Source: Pedobacter sp. SYSU D00535 (GTDB lineage: Bacteria > Bacteroidota > Bacteroidia > Sphingobacteriales > Sphingobacteriaceae). From it: a DNA stretch of 64,000 bases. The DNA lies in assembly GCF_017355855.1 (NCBI RefSeq), contig NZ_JAFEWD010000003.1:1-64000 (forward strand), in the 5' to 3' direction. The notes under the pieces are model-generated. The model had not been told where the DNA came from, did no database searches, and worked only from the letters and a program-made list of their open reading frames with translations. Below, one piece after another: positions 16,084-25,537 of the stretch (positions are counted from its first letter, which is position 1; every line of letters begins with the position of its first letter). A program made the translations under genes and the position numbers.

Positions 16084-16935
16084 ATGAATAAACGAGAAGT
16101 AGAACTGGTCGTGATTTCGGATGTGCATCTGGGAACTTACGGCTGTCATGCCAAAGAACTTTTGAGATATCTGAAAAGCATCAAGCCCAAAGCTTTAATC
16201 CTTAACGGCGATATTATTGACATCTGGCAATTCAGCAAGTCTTATTGGCCAGAGTCGCATATGAAAGTCGTTCGAAAGATTATGAAATTTATTTCTGAGG
16301 GCACGTCCGTTTACTATCTTACCGGCAATCACGATGAGATGCTTCGGAAGTTTGCCGAGATGAACATAGGCTGCTTTCATTTGGTAAATAAACTGGTACT
16401 AAACTTAGATGGTAGAAAAGCCTGGTTTTTTCACGGCGATGTTTTTGATGTTACCATGCAGCACAGTAAATGGCTGGCCAGGTTGGGTGCAGTAGGATAT
16501 GATACATTGATTTTGTTAAACCGTTTTGTAAACTGGTGTCTAACGCTTGCAGGACAAGGGAAAATGAGTTTCTCAAAACGGATTAAGGCGAAGTTTAAAG
16601 ATGCAGTGAAGTTTATCAACGATTTTGAAAACACAGCTGCTGATTTGGCTATTGATAAGGGATATGATTTTGTGGTGTGCGGACACATACATCAGCCTGA
16701 AGTACGGGAAATTGTGACTCCTGCCGGAAAGGCTGTTTATTTAAACTCGGGCGACTGGGTGGAAAATCTAACCAGTTTGGAATATAATGAGGGAAAGTGG
16801 GAGATCTTCAGGTACGCTGCGGACTATTTCGCAGAGGAAAAGTTTGTGGATACCGAGCCAGCCGACCTGGAGAACCTGGCAGATTTGCTTAATGTGAAAA
16901 TGTTGCTGGAACAATTTAAGGCGGAAAGTATATAA
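16084..16935 (+). CDS. LpxH-like metallophosphoesterase
   Basis: A 283-residue calcineurin-type phosphoesterase with all the metal-binding motifs: SDVHLG (D13, H15), NGDIIDIW (D43), GNHDE (N82, H83), FHGDVFD and CGHIHQPEV. This arrangement matches UDP-2,3-diacylglucosamine hydrolases of lipid A synthesis and related enzymes of Bacteroidota. It is a little longer than the usual LpxH (about 240 residues). The extra part lies after the HGDVFD motif and includes a hydrophobic patch. Lipid A precursor cleavage is likely but not proven. The next gene encodes a glycosyltransferase. Confidence 0.8.
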   Translation: MNKREVELVVISDVHLGTYGCHAKELLRYLKSIKPKALILNGDIIDIWQFSKSYWPESHMKVVRKIMKFISEGTSVYYLTGNHDEMLRKFAEMNIGCFHLVNKLVLNLDGRKAWFFHGDVFDVTMQHSKWLARLGAVGYDTLILLNRFVNWCLTLAGQGKMSFSKRIKAKFKDAVKFINDFENTAADLAIDKGYDFVVCGHIHQPEVREIVTPAGKAVYLNSGDWVENLTSLEYNEGKWEIFRYAADYFAEEKFVDTEPADLENLADLLNVKMLLEQFKAESI

Positions 16936-16954
16936 GATTCTGATAATTTTGGGG

Positions 16955-17950
16955 ATGCGAATATTATTTGCAGTACAGGGAACAGGGAACGGACACATAA
17001 GTCGTGCCCGCGAAATTGTTCCCTTGCTAAAGCAGTACGGAACCGTGGATATGCTGATTAGCGGAACGCAGGCAGATGTTTTGCCTGAAGAGCCGCTGCA
17101 ATATCGCTTTCATGGCTTTAGTTTTGTGTTTGGCAAGAAGGGCGGGGTAGATCACTGGAAGACATATAAGTGCATGAACCTTCCACGTTTATGGAGGGAT
17201 ATCAAATCCTTGCCCTTGAAAAACTACGACCTCATTATTAATGATTTTGAACCGGTGACTGCCTGGGCTTGCCGTTTTCAGGGCAGGCCAAGCGTTGCCC
17301 TAAGTCATCAGGCTGCTTTTCTTTCTAAAAAAACGCCTCGTCCGATTGGTACCTATCACTGGCAGGAGTGCCTCTTTTCGCATTATGCGCCTGCGACACA
17401 CAAGGTTGGTTTTCATTTTGATAAGTACGATAACTTTATTCATACTCCGGTAATCAGAAGTGAGATTAGAAATCAGGATGTTAAGAACTTCGGACATATC
17501 ACTGTCTATCTTCCCGCTTACCACGATAAGTATTTGGTGAATCTGTTGAAGCGTATCCCCGAGTATCGCTGGGAGATTTTCTCAAAGCATGCTAAATCCT
17601 GTTATACGGATAAGAATATTTCGGTCAGACCCATCAATAATGAGCTTTATAACAAGAGTGTAGCAAGCTCAGCCGGTCTGCTTACAGGTGGGGGCTTTGA
17701 GAGCCCTGCAGAAGCTCTGTTTCTGGGTAAAAAAGTAATGGTGGTCCCTATGAGGAACCAGTACGAGCAATTGTGCAATGCTGAGGCTGCGCGACATCTG
17801 GGAATTCCTGTGCTTAACTGCTTCAATGATAGTGCGATCCCAAAATTGAAGGAATGGTTGTCTGTTAGCTCTGGGCCGCAGGTTCACTACCCCGACGAGA
17901 CTGCTTCTATCGTTGATAGTCTTGTAAAAAAATACTCTTCCAAGTCCTGA
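16955..17950 (+). CDS. Glycosyltransferase of GT28/MurG-like fold
   Basis: A GT-B protein of about 331 residues. The N-terminus MRILFAVQGTGNGHISRA carries the glycine-rich GTGNGH loop of GT1/GT28 enzymes. The C-terminal part has AGLLTGGGFESPAEALFLGKKV, the nucleotide-sugar pocket, and PMRNQYEQLCNA. Bacteroidota genomes often carry this protein next to an LpxH-like enzyme, as here. A perfect TAATTTTG box (16944-16951) ends three bases before the ATG at 16955. If it is a promoter, the transcript is leaderless. A TTG at 16949 is an alternative start two codons upstream. The acceptor is unknown, perhaps a glycolipid. Confidence 0.75.
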   Translation: MRILFAVQGTGNGHISRAREIVPLLKQYGTVDMLISGTQADVLPEEPLQYRFHGFSFVFGKKGGVDHWKTYKCMNLPRLWRDIKSLPLKNYDLIINDFEPVTAWACRFQGRPSVALSHQAAFLSKKTPRPIGTYHWQECLFSHYAPATHKVGFHFDKYDNFIHTPVIRSEIRNQDVKNFGHITVYLPAYHDKYLVNLLKRIPEYRWEIFSKHAKSCYTDKNISVRPINNELYNKSVASSAGLLTGGGFESPAEALFLGKKVMVVPMRNQYEQLCNAEAARHLGIPVLNCFNDSAIPKLKEWLSVSSGPQVHYPDETASIVDSLVKKYSSKS

Positions 17951-18003
17951 TTTCCATTCTGCCAGCTTTTAGTTAATATTGTCCTGTAAAGACGATTTCA
18001 GGG

Positions 18004-18984
18004 ATGATTGAACAATTTAAAAGATTAAACCCGGTAAACCTGCTGTTTTTAATTGCGATTGCGGTGTTTATCAGGATCGGGATATTTCTGCAAACACCTG
18101 AAATCTCCAGTTTCGATATCCTCGAACCCTATGCTAACTATGTAGTTAGTATCGACTCTCAAAATCTGTTCTCTCCGGCTGCCAACGCGTTCTTCGCTCT
18201 AGTGGTGACGCTGATTCAGGCAATTATTTTCAGTCGGGTGGTGAATAACTACAATCTGTTAGGTAAGCCTTCGTTTCTGCCTGGCTTGATGTACATTACC
18301 GCTTCCAGCTTGTTGACGCCCTTTTTGGTGTTAAGTCCTGCATTGCTCTGTAATTTTCTGATGATCTGGCTCATTCACCGATTTCTGAGCGTTTATCGGA
18401 AAAATGAGGCCCGATCGGTAATGTTTGACTGCGGGATGATCATTGGGGTGGGTTCCCTTATTTATTTTCCTTTCGCTACCATGCTGGTAGTGCTTTGGAT
18501 AGCCCTTGCTATCTTTAGGCCCTTCAACTGGCGGGAATGGGTGGCGGGAATAGTGGGATTTATGACCATTTTCTTTTTTCTTGGCGTATTCTATTATTTG
18601 AACGACTCCTTTCAGGAACTAAATACTTCTAAAATGCCCCTGGCCCACGCATTTCCTAAAAATTTGAACATCAATCTGTACGATTACATAGTTGTGGCGC
18701 CCTTGCTATTGATTATGGTGCTTTCCGTCGTCTCTCTTCAGCAAAAGCTATACAGGAGCAATATGCACATCCGTAAATCTTACCTGTTGCTCTTCTTCCT
18801 GCTTGTTTTTGCCTTCCTGTCGTTTTATCTTAAGCCTGATTATCACCTCTATCACTTCTTGTTGGCGGTTCCGCCGGTAGCCGTCTTCATGTCGCATTAT
18901 TTCATGAATGCCAGCAAAAAGTGGTTTTACGAAAGTCTCTACCTACTACTAATAAGCTTTATTATTTATTTTCAATTCCACTAG
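18004..18984 (+). CDS. DUF6427 family polytopic membrane protein
   Basis: A 326-residue inner-membrane protein with about 9-10 helices. The N-terminus FKRLNPVNLLFLIAIAVFIR and the helices near residues 60-80 and 95-125 match the DUF6427 family of Bacteroidota, whose function is unknown. The family tends to sit near upp and glycosyltransferase genes, which is the case here. The gap to the gene before is 53 bases. No catalytic motif was seen. Confidence 0.7.
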   Translation: MIEQFKRLNPVNLLFLIAIAVFIRIGIFLQTPEISSFDILEPYANYVVSIDSQNLFSPAANAFFALVVTLIQAIIFSRVVNNYNLLGKPSFLPGLMYITASSLLTPFLVLSPALLCNFLMIWLIHRFLSVYRKNEARSVMFDCGMIIGVGSLIYFPFATMLVVLWIALAIFRPFNWREWVAGIVGFMTIFFFLGVFYYLNDSFQELNTSKMPLAHAFPKNLNINLYDYIVVAPLLLIMVLSVVSLQQKLYRSNMHIRKSYLLLFFLLVFAFLSFYLKPDYHLYHFLLAVPPVAVFMSHYFMNASKKWFYESLYLLLISFIIYFQFH

Positions 18985-19143
18985 GCAGATTGCTTCGGAA
19001 GGCAGCGGCTGCGCGTTCGCTACCCGCCACATTAACCTTTTTTAACAAAATAAAAAGTCATAACATCCAAATTTTGAATAGTTTTGCCCCTGTGAAATTC
19101 GGAGTAACAGTGTTTCTCTACATAAAAATCTGTCCCGGTCTAA

Positions 19144-19887
19144 ATGCTTAATCTGGTTATTGATATTGGGAATACTTTGTCAAAAGTAGCGTTATTCAAT
19201 GGTCGGAGTATAGTTGAACAATACGTTCTAGATCGGGTAGATGAAGAAGCAATAGCAGGAATTATAGAGGGGAAACGCTTAGATCATGCCATTATTTCTT
19301 CTGTCAGCTATGATATCACTGCGGTAGAGAATTATCTGCGCTCCGTTGCGTCTTATATTCGGTTTAGTGCTTTTGCTGCTAAAAAGCTGAACAATCAGTA
19401 TAAAACTCCCGAAACACTAGGCCTTGATCGATACGCCGCTGTAATCGGCGCTACTTATCTTTTTAATGCCCAGGATGTTTTGGTAGTTGATGCGGGAACC
19501 TGTATTACCTACGATTTCGTAGATAAAGACAGGAACTATTTTGGCGGAAGTATATCACCCGGCATCGCCATGCGTTATAAAGCTATGAACGCGTTTACGG
19601 GAAAGCTGCCTTTATTGAACATGAAGGAGGATTTTAATGCGTCTAACGGCGTCGATACTGCCACGTCTATTCTCTCCGGAGTCCAAAACGGGGTGGTGTA
19701 TGAGCTAAAAGGCTTTATCGCATCTTATCTTAATAAATATCCCGAGTTAGTGGTTGCACTATGCGGAGGCAACGTTAAATTTTTTGAGACCCAGTTGAAA
19801 AATAGCATCTTTGCCCCCATTGTTCGAGCCGTACCTGATTTGGTGTTAATTGGTTTAAACGAAGTTATCTATCAAAATAATGAATAG
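19144..19887 (+). CDS. coaX: Type III pantothenate kinase
   Basis: A 247-residue ASKHA-fold kinase that catalyses the first step of coenzyme A synthesis. Phosphate motif DIGNT is at residues 7-11, the pantothenate-binding GLDRYAAVIGA at 93-103, and DAGTCITYD at 116-124, with GGSISPGIAMRYKAM after it. All key aspartates are present. A TAGTTTTG sequence (19079-19086) upstream fits a -7 promoter box but has no clear -33 partner. The stop overlaps the start of the outer-membrane protein gene by eight bases, so the genes are co-transcribed. Confidence 0.93.
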   Translation: MLNLVIDIGNTLSKVALFNGRSIVEQYVLDRVDEEAIAGIIEGKRLDHAIISSVSYDITAVENYLRSVASYIRFSAFAAKKLNNQYKTPETLGLDRYAAVIGATYLFNAQDVLVVDAGTCITYDFVDKDRNYFGGSISPGIAMRYKAMNAFTGKLPLLNMKEDFNASNGVDTATSILSGVQNGVVYELKGFIASYLNKYPELVVALCGGNVKFFETQLKNSIFAPIVRAVPDLVLIGLNEVIYQNNE

Positions 19888-21169
19888 GTTTAAGAAGAAT
19901 ATACTTTTATTTTGCTGTCTGGTAGCAAGTACGGCTACTTTCGCCCAGTCTACAACCAGCTCTCCTTATTCCCAGTTTGGCCTGGGAATTCTCAACGGTC
20001 CGAGCCTTCCTCAGAACCGCGCTTTAGGTGGCGTTAGTGCTGGCTTGCGCAGACCGGGTACGTATAGCAATATCAATCTTGGTAATCCGGCTTCCTATTC
20101 AGCTATAGAACTTACCACTTTTGACATCGGCCTTTACTCAGGTCTGGCGAACCTTTCAAAGGGAAACGTATCAGAGAATAACTTCAATGCCTCATTGAGC
20201 CATGTGGTGTTCGCGGTTCCCATTAGCAGACAGTCAGCTCTTAGCTTCGGATTAGTGCCTTACAGCAGCCTTGGTTATCGCTCCCGCGTGAGAACGGAAT
20301 TAGATACCAACACGGTGGACTATATCTACAGGGGTGAGGGTGGCTTGTCGAAGGCTTATCTGGGCTACGGAATTCAAATAGGCAAACACCTAAGTATCGG
20401 AGCCAACGCTTCCTATATTTTCGGAAAGCTGGAAAATGACCAGGATACAGAGTTTCCGGAGGATTTTTCTTTTGTTAACTCCAGAACGCAGCGGAGCAAC
20501 AGCATCGGCGGCTTAAACTCTGATCTTGGCGTGCAGTATTTTACAAATATCTCTAAAAATGTAAAACTGACGCTGGGTTATACAACTACGCTGAGCACGA
20601 ATCTGAAGTCTACTGAAAGGACGGTTTCTACCCGCTATACAACCGATGCGCAGGGTAATGAGAGCGTGGCGCTTGATACCTCCTTTTTCGATGAACGTGC
20701 AACGATGAAGCTGCGTTTGCCGTCCATGCACACCGTTGGCTTTGCATTGGAGCGTTCCAACAAATGGTTCTTTGGTGTAGATGCGTACATGGGTAACTGG
20801 AAGGATTACGCGATTGGCGGTGTAAACCAGGGGCTGCAGAACTCTTCCGGAATTGCTGTAGGCTGGCAGATCACACCTGATGTAAATTCTGTATCCAATT
20901 ACTTTGCTCTGGTTGATTATCGTCTGGGTTTCAGGTACGATAAAACGTATATCAATATCGCAAATCAGGACATAAATCAGGCCGCCCTGACCCTTGGCTT
21001 CGGGTTTCCTCTTCCTTCTAATAGGACCACCTTTTATAAGATCAATTTCGCGGCCGAACTCGGTAACCGTGGCACTCTGGAACAAAACCTTGTGAGGGAA
21101 CGCTTTGTGAATTTTCATTTAGGCTTTACGATAAACGACCGCTGGTTCCAGCGTTATAAATTCGATTAG
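19880..21169 (+). CDS. Outer-membrane beta-barrel protein of unknown role
   Basis: A 429-residue protein with an N-terminal signal peptide (charged start, hydrophobic core, cleavage after TATFA near residue 22). Many short amphipathic strands and a C-terminal aromatic end (WFQRYKFD) suggest a beta-barrel. The mature start SPYSQFGLGILNGPSLPQNRALGG is a conserved Bacteroidota type, with a FadL-like look. It overlaps coaX by eight bases and is followed after ten bases by LptC, so it may be linked to envelope or LPS assembly. Function is not known. Confidence 0.65.
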   Translation: MNRFKKNILLFCCLVASTATFAQSTTSSPYSQFGLGILNGPSLPQNRALGGVSAGLRRPGTYSNINLGNPASYSAIELTTFDIGLYSGLANLSKGNVSENNFNASLSHVVFAVPISRQSALSFGLVPYSSLGYRSRVRTELDTNTVDYIYRGEGGLSKAYLGYGIQIGKHLSIGANASYIFGKLENDQDTEFPEDFSFVNSRTQRSNSIGGLNSDLGVQYFTNISKNVKLTLGYTTTLSTNLKSTERTVSTRYTTDAQGNESVALDTSFFDERATMKLRLPSMHTVGFALERSNKWFFGVDAYMGNWKDYAIGGVNQGLQNSSGIAVGWQITPDVNSVSNYFALVDYRLGFRYDKTYINIANQDINQAALTLGFGFPLPSNRTTFYKINFAAELGNRGTLEQNLVRERFVNFHLGFTINDRWFQRYKFD

Positions 21170-21179
21170 TCAAAGAACC

Positions 21180-21752
21180 GTGAGCTGGGCAGGCAGAATA
21201 GTAGTGGTTTTGGGATTGTTTTTTGCAGCTTGCGAGAACGATTTGCGGGATGTGGAGAAGATCTCTGCCCGGAATACGGCCGTTCCGATAGATAAATCGT
21301 ACGGTGTAACCATCATTTACAGTGATTCCGCTGTTGTAAAGGCTAAAATGATGACTCCCGAACTTCATCACGTTAAAACCGCGAGTCCCTATTATGAGAT
21401 GCCGAAAGGCGTTACCATTATTTTTCTTGATCCTCAAACCAAGGAGGAGAGCAGTCGCGTAGTTTCAGATTATGCGATAAGGAGAGATAGTGAGAAAGTA
21501 GTTGAATTGCGAAAGAATGTGGTGGTGACAAACAAAAAGGGCGACACTTTTAAATCAGAGGAGTTGATCTGGGACGAGAACAGGAAGATCTTTTATTCAA
21601 ATCAGTTAGTAAATATCACGAAGCCGGATGGCACCAGCATCTTCGGAACGCAGTTTGAGAGTGACGAGAGTTTTGCGAATCCGGTAATCACCAATGCTTC
21701 GGGTAATCTGGCCACAGGCGATAAACTTAATTTTAATAGTTCAACGCCTTAA
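21180..21752 (+). CDS. lptC: LptC-like LPS export lipoprotein
   Basis: A 190-residue periplasmic protein. A short signal with the lipobox-like LFFAAC suggests lipid attachment at a cysteine near residue 18. The rest is the beta-jellyroll of the OstA/LptC type: SDSAVVKAKMMTPELHH, IIFLDPQTKEESSRVVSDYA, VVELRKNVVVTNKKGDTFKSEELIWD. LptC links the LptBFG transporter to LptA in LPS export. The start is a GTG at 21180, ten bases after the barrel gene. The gene symbol is used by family; other Lpt genes are not in the window. Confidence 0.8.
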   Translation: MSWAGRIVVVLGLFFAACENDLRDVEKISARNTAVPIDKSYGVTIIYSDSAVVKAKMMTPELHHVKTASPYYEMPKGVTIIFLDPQTKEESSRVVSDYAIRRDSEKVVELRKNVVVTNKKGDTFKSEELIWDENRKIFYSNQLVNITKPDGTSIFGTQFESDESFANPVITNASGNLATGDKLNFNSSTP

Positions 21753-21919
21753 AATAAGAGAGTTGCCCCGTCAGACCCACCAAATTTTTTCACTAGGATT
21801 TTTTCGTAAAAATTGTATCTTGCGCGCTCTTTTGGGGGAGCCAGATGCAATAGACCTAAATAATCTGGTAGGATTTCCTTAGAGCGTAAAGTTGAATTTT
21901 ATACAAGTTTAGAATACAT

Positions 21920-24028
21920 ATGGGAATAATGAGTTTTTTGCGGAACCGGGCAGGAGCCATCTTGATAGGCGCAATCGGTTTGGCAATTTTTGCCTTTTTA
22001 CTCAATGATGCGATCAGTTTTGGTACGCCGTTTTGGGCCGAAAGCCAGACAGAAGTAGGGGAGGTTGCCGGCGAGACAATTGGGATCGAGGAGTTCAGAG
22101 CGAAAGTTGAACAGAACGAAGCGAATTTCAGGCAGCAGATGGGTGGAAACCTGAATCCTCAGATGAGTTCTTACATTGTAGAAAATACCTGGAATCAAAC
22201 GATATCTGAAATCCTGTTAGGGAAAGAAGTGAAGCGCTTAGGACTTGAGGTAGGAAGAACAGAGCTGAACGACATGGTGAGCGGTAAGAATCCGCATCCG
22301 CAGGTTGTCCAAACATTTGGTAATCCGCAGACAGGTCAGATCGACAGGTCGCAGCTGAATTCGTTTTTGTCGAATTTATCTACGCAACCTGCAAACAGTC
22401 CGATAAGAAGTCAGTGGGAGCAGTTCCTTGTGTCTATCAAGCAGGATCGCTTGTTCCAAAAATATACGAACCTGGTAAAGAACAGCATTTATGTGACTTC
22501 GCTTGAGGCGAGGGAAGAACACCAGAACCGTAACAAGTTGGCTGATTTTAGCTACGTAAACTTAGAATACGCTTCGATTCCGGATAACCAGGTGAAACTG
22601 GAAGATAAGGACTATCAAGAGTATTACGATGAGCACAAGAACTTGTTCAAGAACCGTGAAGAAACACGTACTTTTGAATACGTGGTATTTGACGCGAGTC
22701 CAACCAAGGCAGACTCTGCCGCCATCAGAACAAACATCGGCAGAATAGCTGCTGAGTTTAGAAATACGACCAACGACTCACTTTTTGTAAGTGTGAATGC
22801 GGACACAAAGGCACCGATTTCCTACATGAAAAAAGGACAGCTTGATCCTGCCCTGGATTCGCTGGTGTTCAGCGCTCCGGTAGGTTCGGTAGTTGGCCCG
22901 GTTTATAGTAACAATGCTTTCCGGGTAGCAAAGGTCCTTGACGTGAGAATGTCTCCTGACTCAGTTCAAGCCAGCCATATTTTGATTAACCCAGCTACAG
23001 AGGGCGGTTTGCCGAAGGCGAAGGCCAAGGCCGACTCTATCGCAAACTTGATCAGAAACGGAGCAAGCTTTGCAGAACTGGCTACCAAGTTTGGTACAGA
23101 CGCTTCCAAAGACAAGGGCGGTGACCTGGGAACCTTTGGTCGCGGAGCGATGATTCCAGCTTTTGAGGAAGCGGTTTTCAACGGCAAACCAGGTGATTTG
23201 AAAGTAGTGACTTCTCAATTTGGTGTTCACGTGGTTCGCGTTGTGAGACAAGTAGGATCTTCAAGAGTTGCAAGAGTAGCGGTAGTAGACAAAGCGGTTG
23301 CCAGCAGCAACGAAACACAGCAGGCTGCTTATTCAAAAGCTTCATCTTTTCTAAGTACTGCTGATGACGACAAGGCCTTCGACGAGCAGGTGAAAAAACA
23401 GAAATTGAACAAGCTGGTGGCAGAGAATGTAACGGCATCTCAATCGATGGTAGCAGGACTGGATAATCCGAGAGAATTGATTCGCTGGGCTTTCCAGGCA
23501 GACCAGGGTGATGTATCCGACCGAGTATTTGAGCTCGAAAACAGATACGTAGTTGCCAAGCTTACCGATGTTAGAGAAAAAGGAATACTGCCTTTGGCAA
23601 AAGTGAAAAAGGATATTGAGCCGATGGTTCGTAACCTGGTGAAAGGCCGTATGCTAAGTGAGAGACTTTCTAAAGCAGCTTCTGGCGCTTCCAACATTCA
23701 GCAGGTAGCACAGAAAGTAGGTAAGCAAGCGCAGCCAGCTCAAAATATTGTATTTGCCAATCCAATCATCCCAGGTTTAGGTCAGGAAAATAAAGTGGTA
23801 GGAACTGTTTTTGGTTTGCAACCACGCAAACTGTCTAATCCAATTGAAGGCGAAAGCGGTGTGTTTGTGGTAGCTGTCAACAGCTTCTCTAACCCTGCTC
23901 CGTTAACCAACACCATCACTTTAAAAGAACAGATAGCAGAGTCGCTACGTCAACGTGCTCAGGGATCAGTGTTCGAGGTGTTGAAGGAAAAAGCAGAAAT
24001 AACAGACAATCGTTTCAGGTTCTTCTAA
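21920..24028 (+). CDS. ppiD: PpiD-like periplasmic chaperone/peptidyl-prolyl isomerase
   Basis: A 702-residue protein anchored by one N-terminal helix (about residues 10-30, FLRNRAGAILIGAIGLAIFAF). A SurA-N-like helical domain (about 40-220) follows, then a central parvulin domain with SHILINP and GGDLGTFGRGAMIPAFEEA (about 350-450). A C-terminal helical domain completes the chaperone layout. PpiD proteins help outer-membrane and periplasmic proteins leave the SecYEG translocon. The frame opens MGIMSF, and an ATG at 21929 is also possible. A strong terminator follows at 24052. Confidence 0.85.
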   Translation: MGIMSFLRNRAGAILIGAIGLAIFAFLLNDAISFGTPFWAESQTEVGEVAGETIGIEEFRAKVEQNEANFRQQMGGNLNPQMSSYIVENTWNQTISEILLGKEVKRLGLEVGRTELNDMVSGKNPHPQVVQTFGNPQTGQIDRSQLNSFLSNLSTQPANSPIRSQWEQFLVSIKQDRLFQKYTNLVKNSIYVTSLEAREEHQNRNKLADFSYVNLEYASIPDNQVKLEDKDYQEYYDEHKNLFKNREETRTFEYVVFDASPTKADSAAIRTNIGRIAAEFRNTTNDSLFVSVNADTKAPISYMKKGQLDPALDSLVFSAPVGSVVGPVYSNNAFRVAKVLDVRMSPDSVQASHILINPATEGGLPKAKAKADSIANLIRNGASFAELATKFGTDASKDKGGDLGTFGRGAMIPAFEEAVFNGKPGDLKVVTSQFGVHVVRVVRQVGSSRVARVAVVDKAVASSNETQQAAYSKASSFLSTADDDKAFDEQVKKQKLNKLVAENVTASQSMVAGLDNPRELIRWAFQADQGDVSDRVFELENRYVVAKLTDVREKGILPLAKVKKDIEPMVRNLVKGRMLSERLSKAASGASNIQQVAQKVGKQAQPAQNIVFANPIIPGLGQENKVVGTVFGLQPRKLSNPIEGESGVFVVAVNSFSNPAPLTNTITLKEQIAESLRQRAQGSVFEVLKEKAEITDNRFRFF

Positions 24029-24051
24029 GCCCTCGAATTTAATAACTTTGC

Positions 24052-24082
24052 ATCCGGAAGAAAATATTCTTCCGGATTTTTT
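24052..24082 (+). terminator. Intrinsic terminator after the PpiD-like gene
   Basis: An 11-bp perfect stem (ATCCGGAAGAA 24052-24062 with 24067-24077), a four-base loop and a T-run. It lies 24 bases past the ppiD stop codon and is the clearest terminator in the window. A perfect TAACTTTG promoter-like box (24043-24050) directly precedes it. Confidence 0.9.
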
Positions 24083-24145
24083 GTTTTTATACTAAGGCTG
24101 GCGATTACAGTCCCAGCTGCTTTCTGTCTTTTTTGATTTTACAAC

Positions 24146-24661
24146 ATGGATATTCAGGAAAATATAGTAAATAAAGTAGCCCAGAGCGGGCTTATTAGTT
24201 TTGACCTGGCAGATTTTTATCCGGCAGGAGAACGAATTGTATACGATATTAAAGATAACCTCTTCCACGGTCTGATTCTGAAGGAAAAGGACTTTAGGGA
24301 GTTCATCAAAGAACATGACTGGTCTCAGTACCAGGGAAAGCACGTGGCCATCACCTGTTCAACAGATGCCATTGTTCCCACCTGGGCCTATATGCTCTTA
24401 GCCAATCGAATGTCTCCTTTTGCAGCTACGGTAGTTTTTGGCGATCTTACCGCCCTGGAGACAGTTCTCTTTGACCGGGTTCTTACTAGTTTGGATGTAG
24501 AGAAATACCGGGATGAGCGGATTGTGGTGAAAGGCTGCGGGGAGATTGATATTCCCGTGTCTGCTTATGTTGAGCTAACGGCACGGCTGACAAAAGTGGC
24601 GAAGAGCATCATGTTTGGTGAGCCCTGTTCAACGGTTCCCATCTTTAAGAGGAAAGATTAG
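24146..24661 (+). CDS. DUF2480 family protein
   Basis: A 171-residue soluble protein that matches the DUF2480 family of Bacteroidota in length and in blocks such as FDLADFYPAGERIVYDIKDNLF, split here over residues 19-40, then HVAITCSTDAIVPTWAYML and VVKGCGEIDIPVSAYVELT. The family has no assigned function. Three cysteines (in ITCSTD, KGCGE and EPCST) are conserved-looking. It stands alone between a terminator and the DUF3108 gene, with an 88-base gap on the right. A promoter-like TAACTTTG lies at 24043-24050. Confidence 0.75.
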   Translation: MDIQENIVNKVAQSGLISFDLADFYPAGERIVYDIKDNLFHGLILKEKDFREFIKEHDWSQYQGKHVAITCSTDAIVPTWAYMLLANRMSPFAATVVFGDLTALETVLFDRVLTSLDVEKYRDERIVVKGCGEIDIPVSAYVELTARLTKVAKSIMFGEPCSTVPIFKRKD

Positions 24662-24749
24662 ATTTTGTGTGGTTGGATTGCAGCGATTTGCTGGGAAAAT
24701 ACGTCTAACAAGTAATTGGAATTGACGTATAAGAGTTGAATTTTAAATT

Positions 24750-25526
24750 ATGGCTAGATTTTTTGTACTGATTTTTCTTGTATTCGCTGCAAATATAGTT
24801 TCCGGGCAAAATCTCGAAAGCCGTGATGCAATGGTTTTCGGACCAGGAGAAGTGCTGAAATATAAGATCCGTTACGGCATCGTCACAGCTGCAGAGGCTA
24901 CTTTGCAGGTATTAGACTCCGATATTAAGTTGAACAATCGGCCGGTGTACCATTTACTTGCAAATGGGAAAACTTCGGGCTCCTTCGACGTCTTTTATAA
25001 GGTAAGGAACAGGTATGATTCCTATATTGATAAAGAGACCTTGCTTCCGCATCTTTATACGGAAAGTATCCGGGAGTCGAACTACCGGAGAGCCGATAAG
25101 GCCAGATTTTACCAGGATCAAAACAAGGTAGTTTCGAACAAAGGTACCTTCAAAACCGGCGATCAGACTTTTGATATCGTTTCGGCTTATTATTTTGCCC
25201 GCAGTTTGGACCTGGCGAATGTCAGAACAGGCACAAAGTTTAAAATGCCGTACTTCCTCGATGACGGAGTGTCTTCCTTAGAAGTGACCTATGTCGGAAA
25301 AGAACGAGTAAAGACATCGTTAGGATATTTCAATTGTCTGAAATTTAGTCCCTCCATTCAGCCTGGCAGAATTTTCCGCAAAGATAGTAAGCTTTATCTC
25401 TGGATCACCGACGATGGAAACCGTATTCCCGTAAAGGCGCAAGTAGAAATTTTGGTGGGAACGGTAACGATGGAACTTACGTCGTACAAGGGATTAAAGG
25501 CACCATTGGCAGTTTCAAAAAAATAA
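24750..25526 (+). CDS. DUF3108 family exported protein
   Basis: A 258-residue protein with a cleavable signal peptide (cleavage likely after IVSG near residue 19), so it should be periplasmic. The mature part starts with the DUF3108 signature [14 protein letters not shown] and continues with repeated beta-strands, including [20 protein letters not shown] and [16 protein letters not shown]. The family may bind lipids or sugars, but no function is established. Eleven bases separate it from the DUF3109 gene, so they likely share a transcript. Confidence 0.75.
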   Translation: MARFFVLIFLVFAANIVSGQNLESRDAMVFGPGEVLKYKIRYGIVTAAEATLQVLDSDIKLNNRPVYHLLANGKTSGSFDVFYKVRNRYDSYIDKETLLPHLYTESIRESNYRRADKARFYQDQNKVVSNKGTFKTGDQTFDIVSAYYFARSLDLANVRTGTKFKMPYFLDDGVSSLEVTYVGKERVKTSLGYFNCLKFSPSIQPGRIFRKDSKLYLWITDDGNRIPVKAQVEILVGTVTMELTSYKGLKAPLAVSKK

Positions 25527-25537
25527 GAAAAAGATAT

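Noticed and set aside
20513-21118. A 201-codon minus-strand frame inside the outer-membrane protein gene.
   Set aside because: It is fully antisense to a gene with a signal peptide and barrel pattern, and has no recognisable domain.
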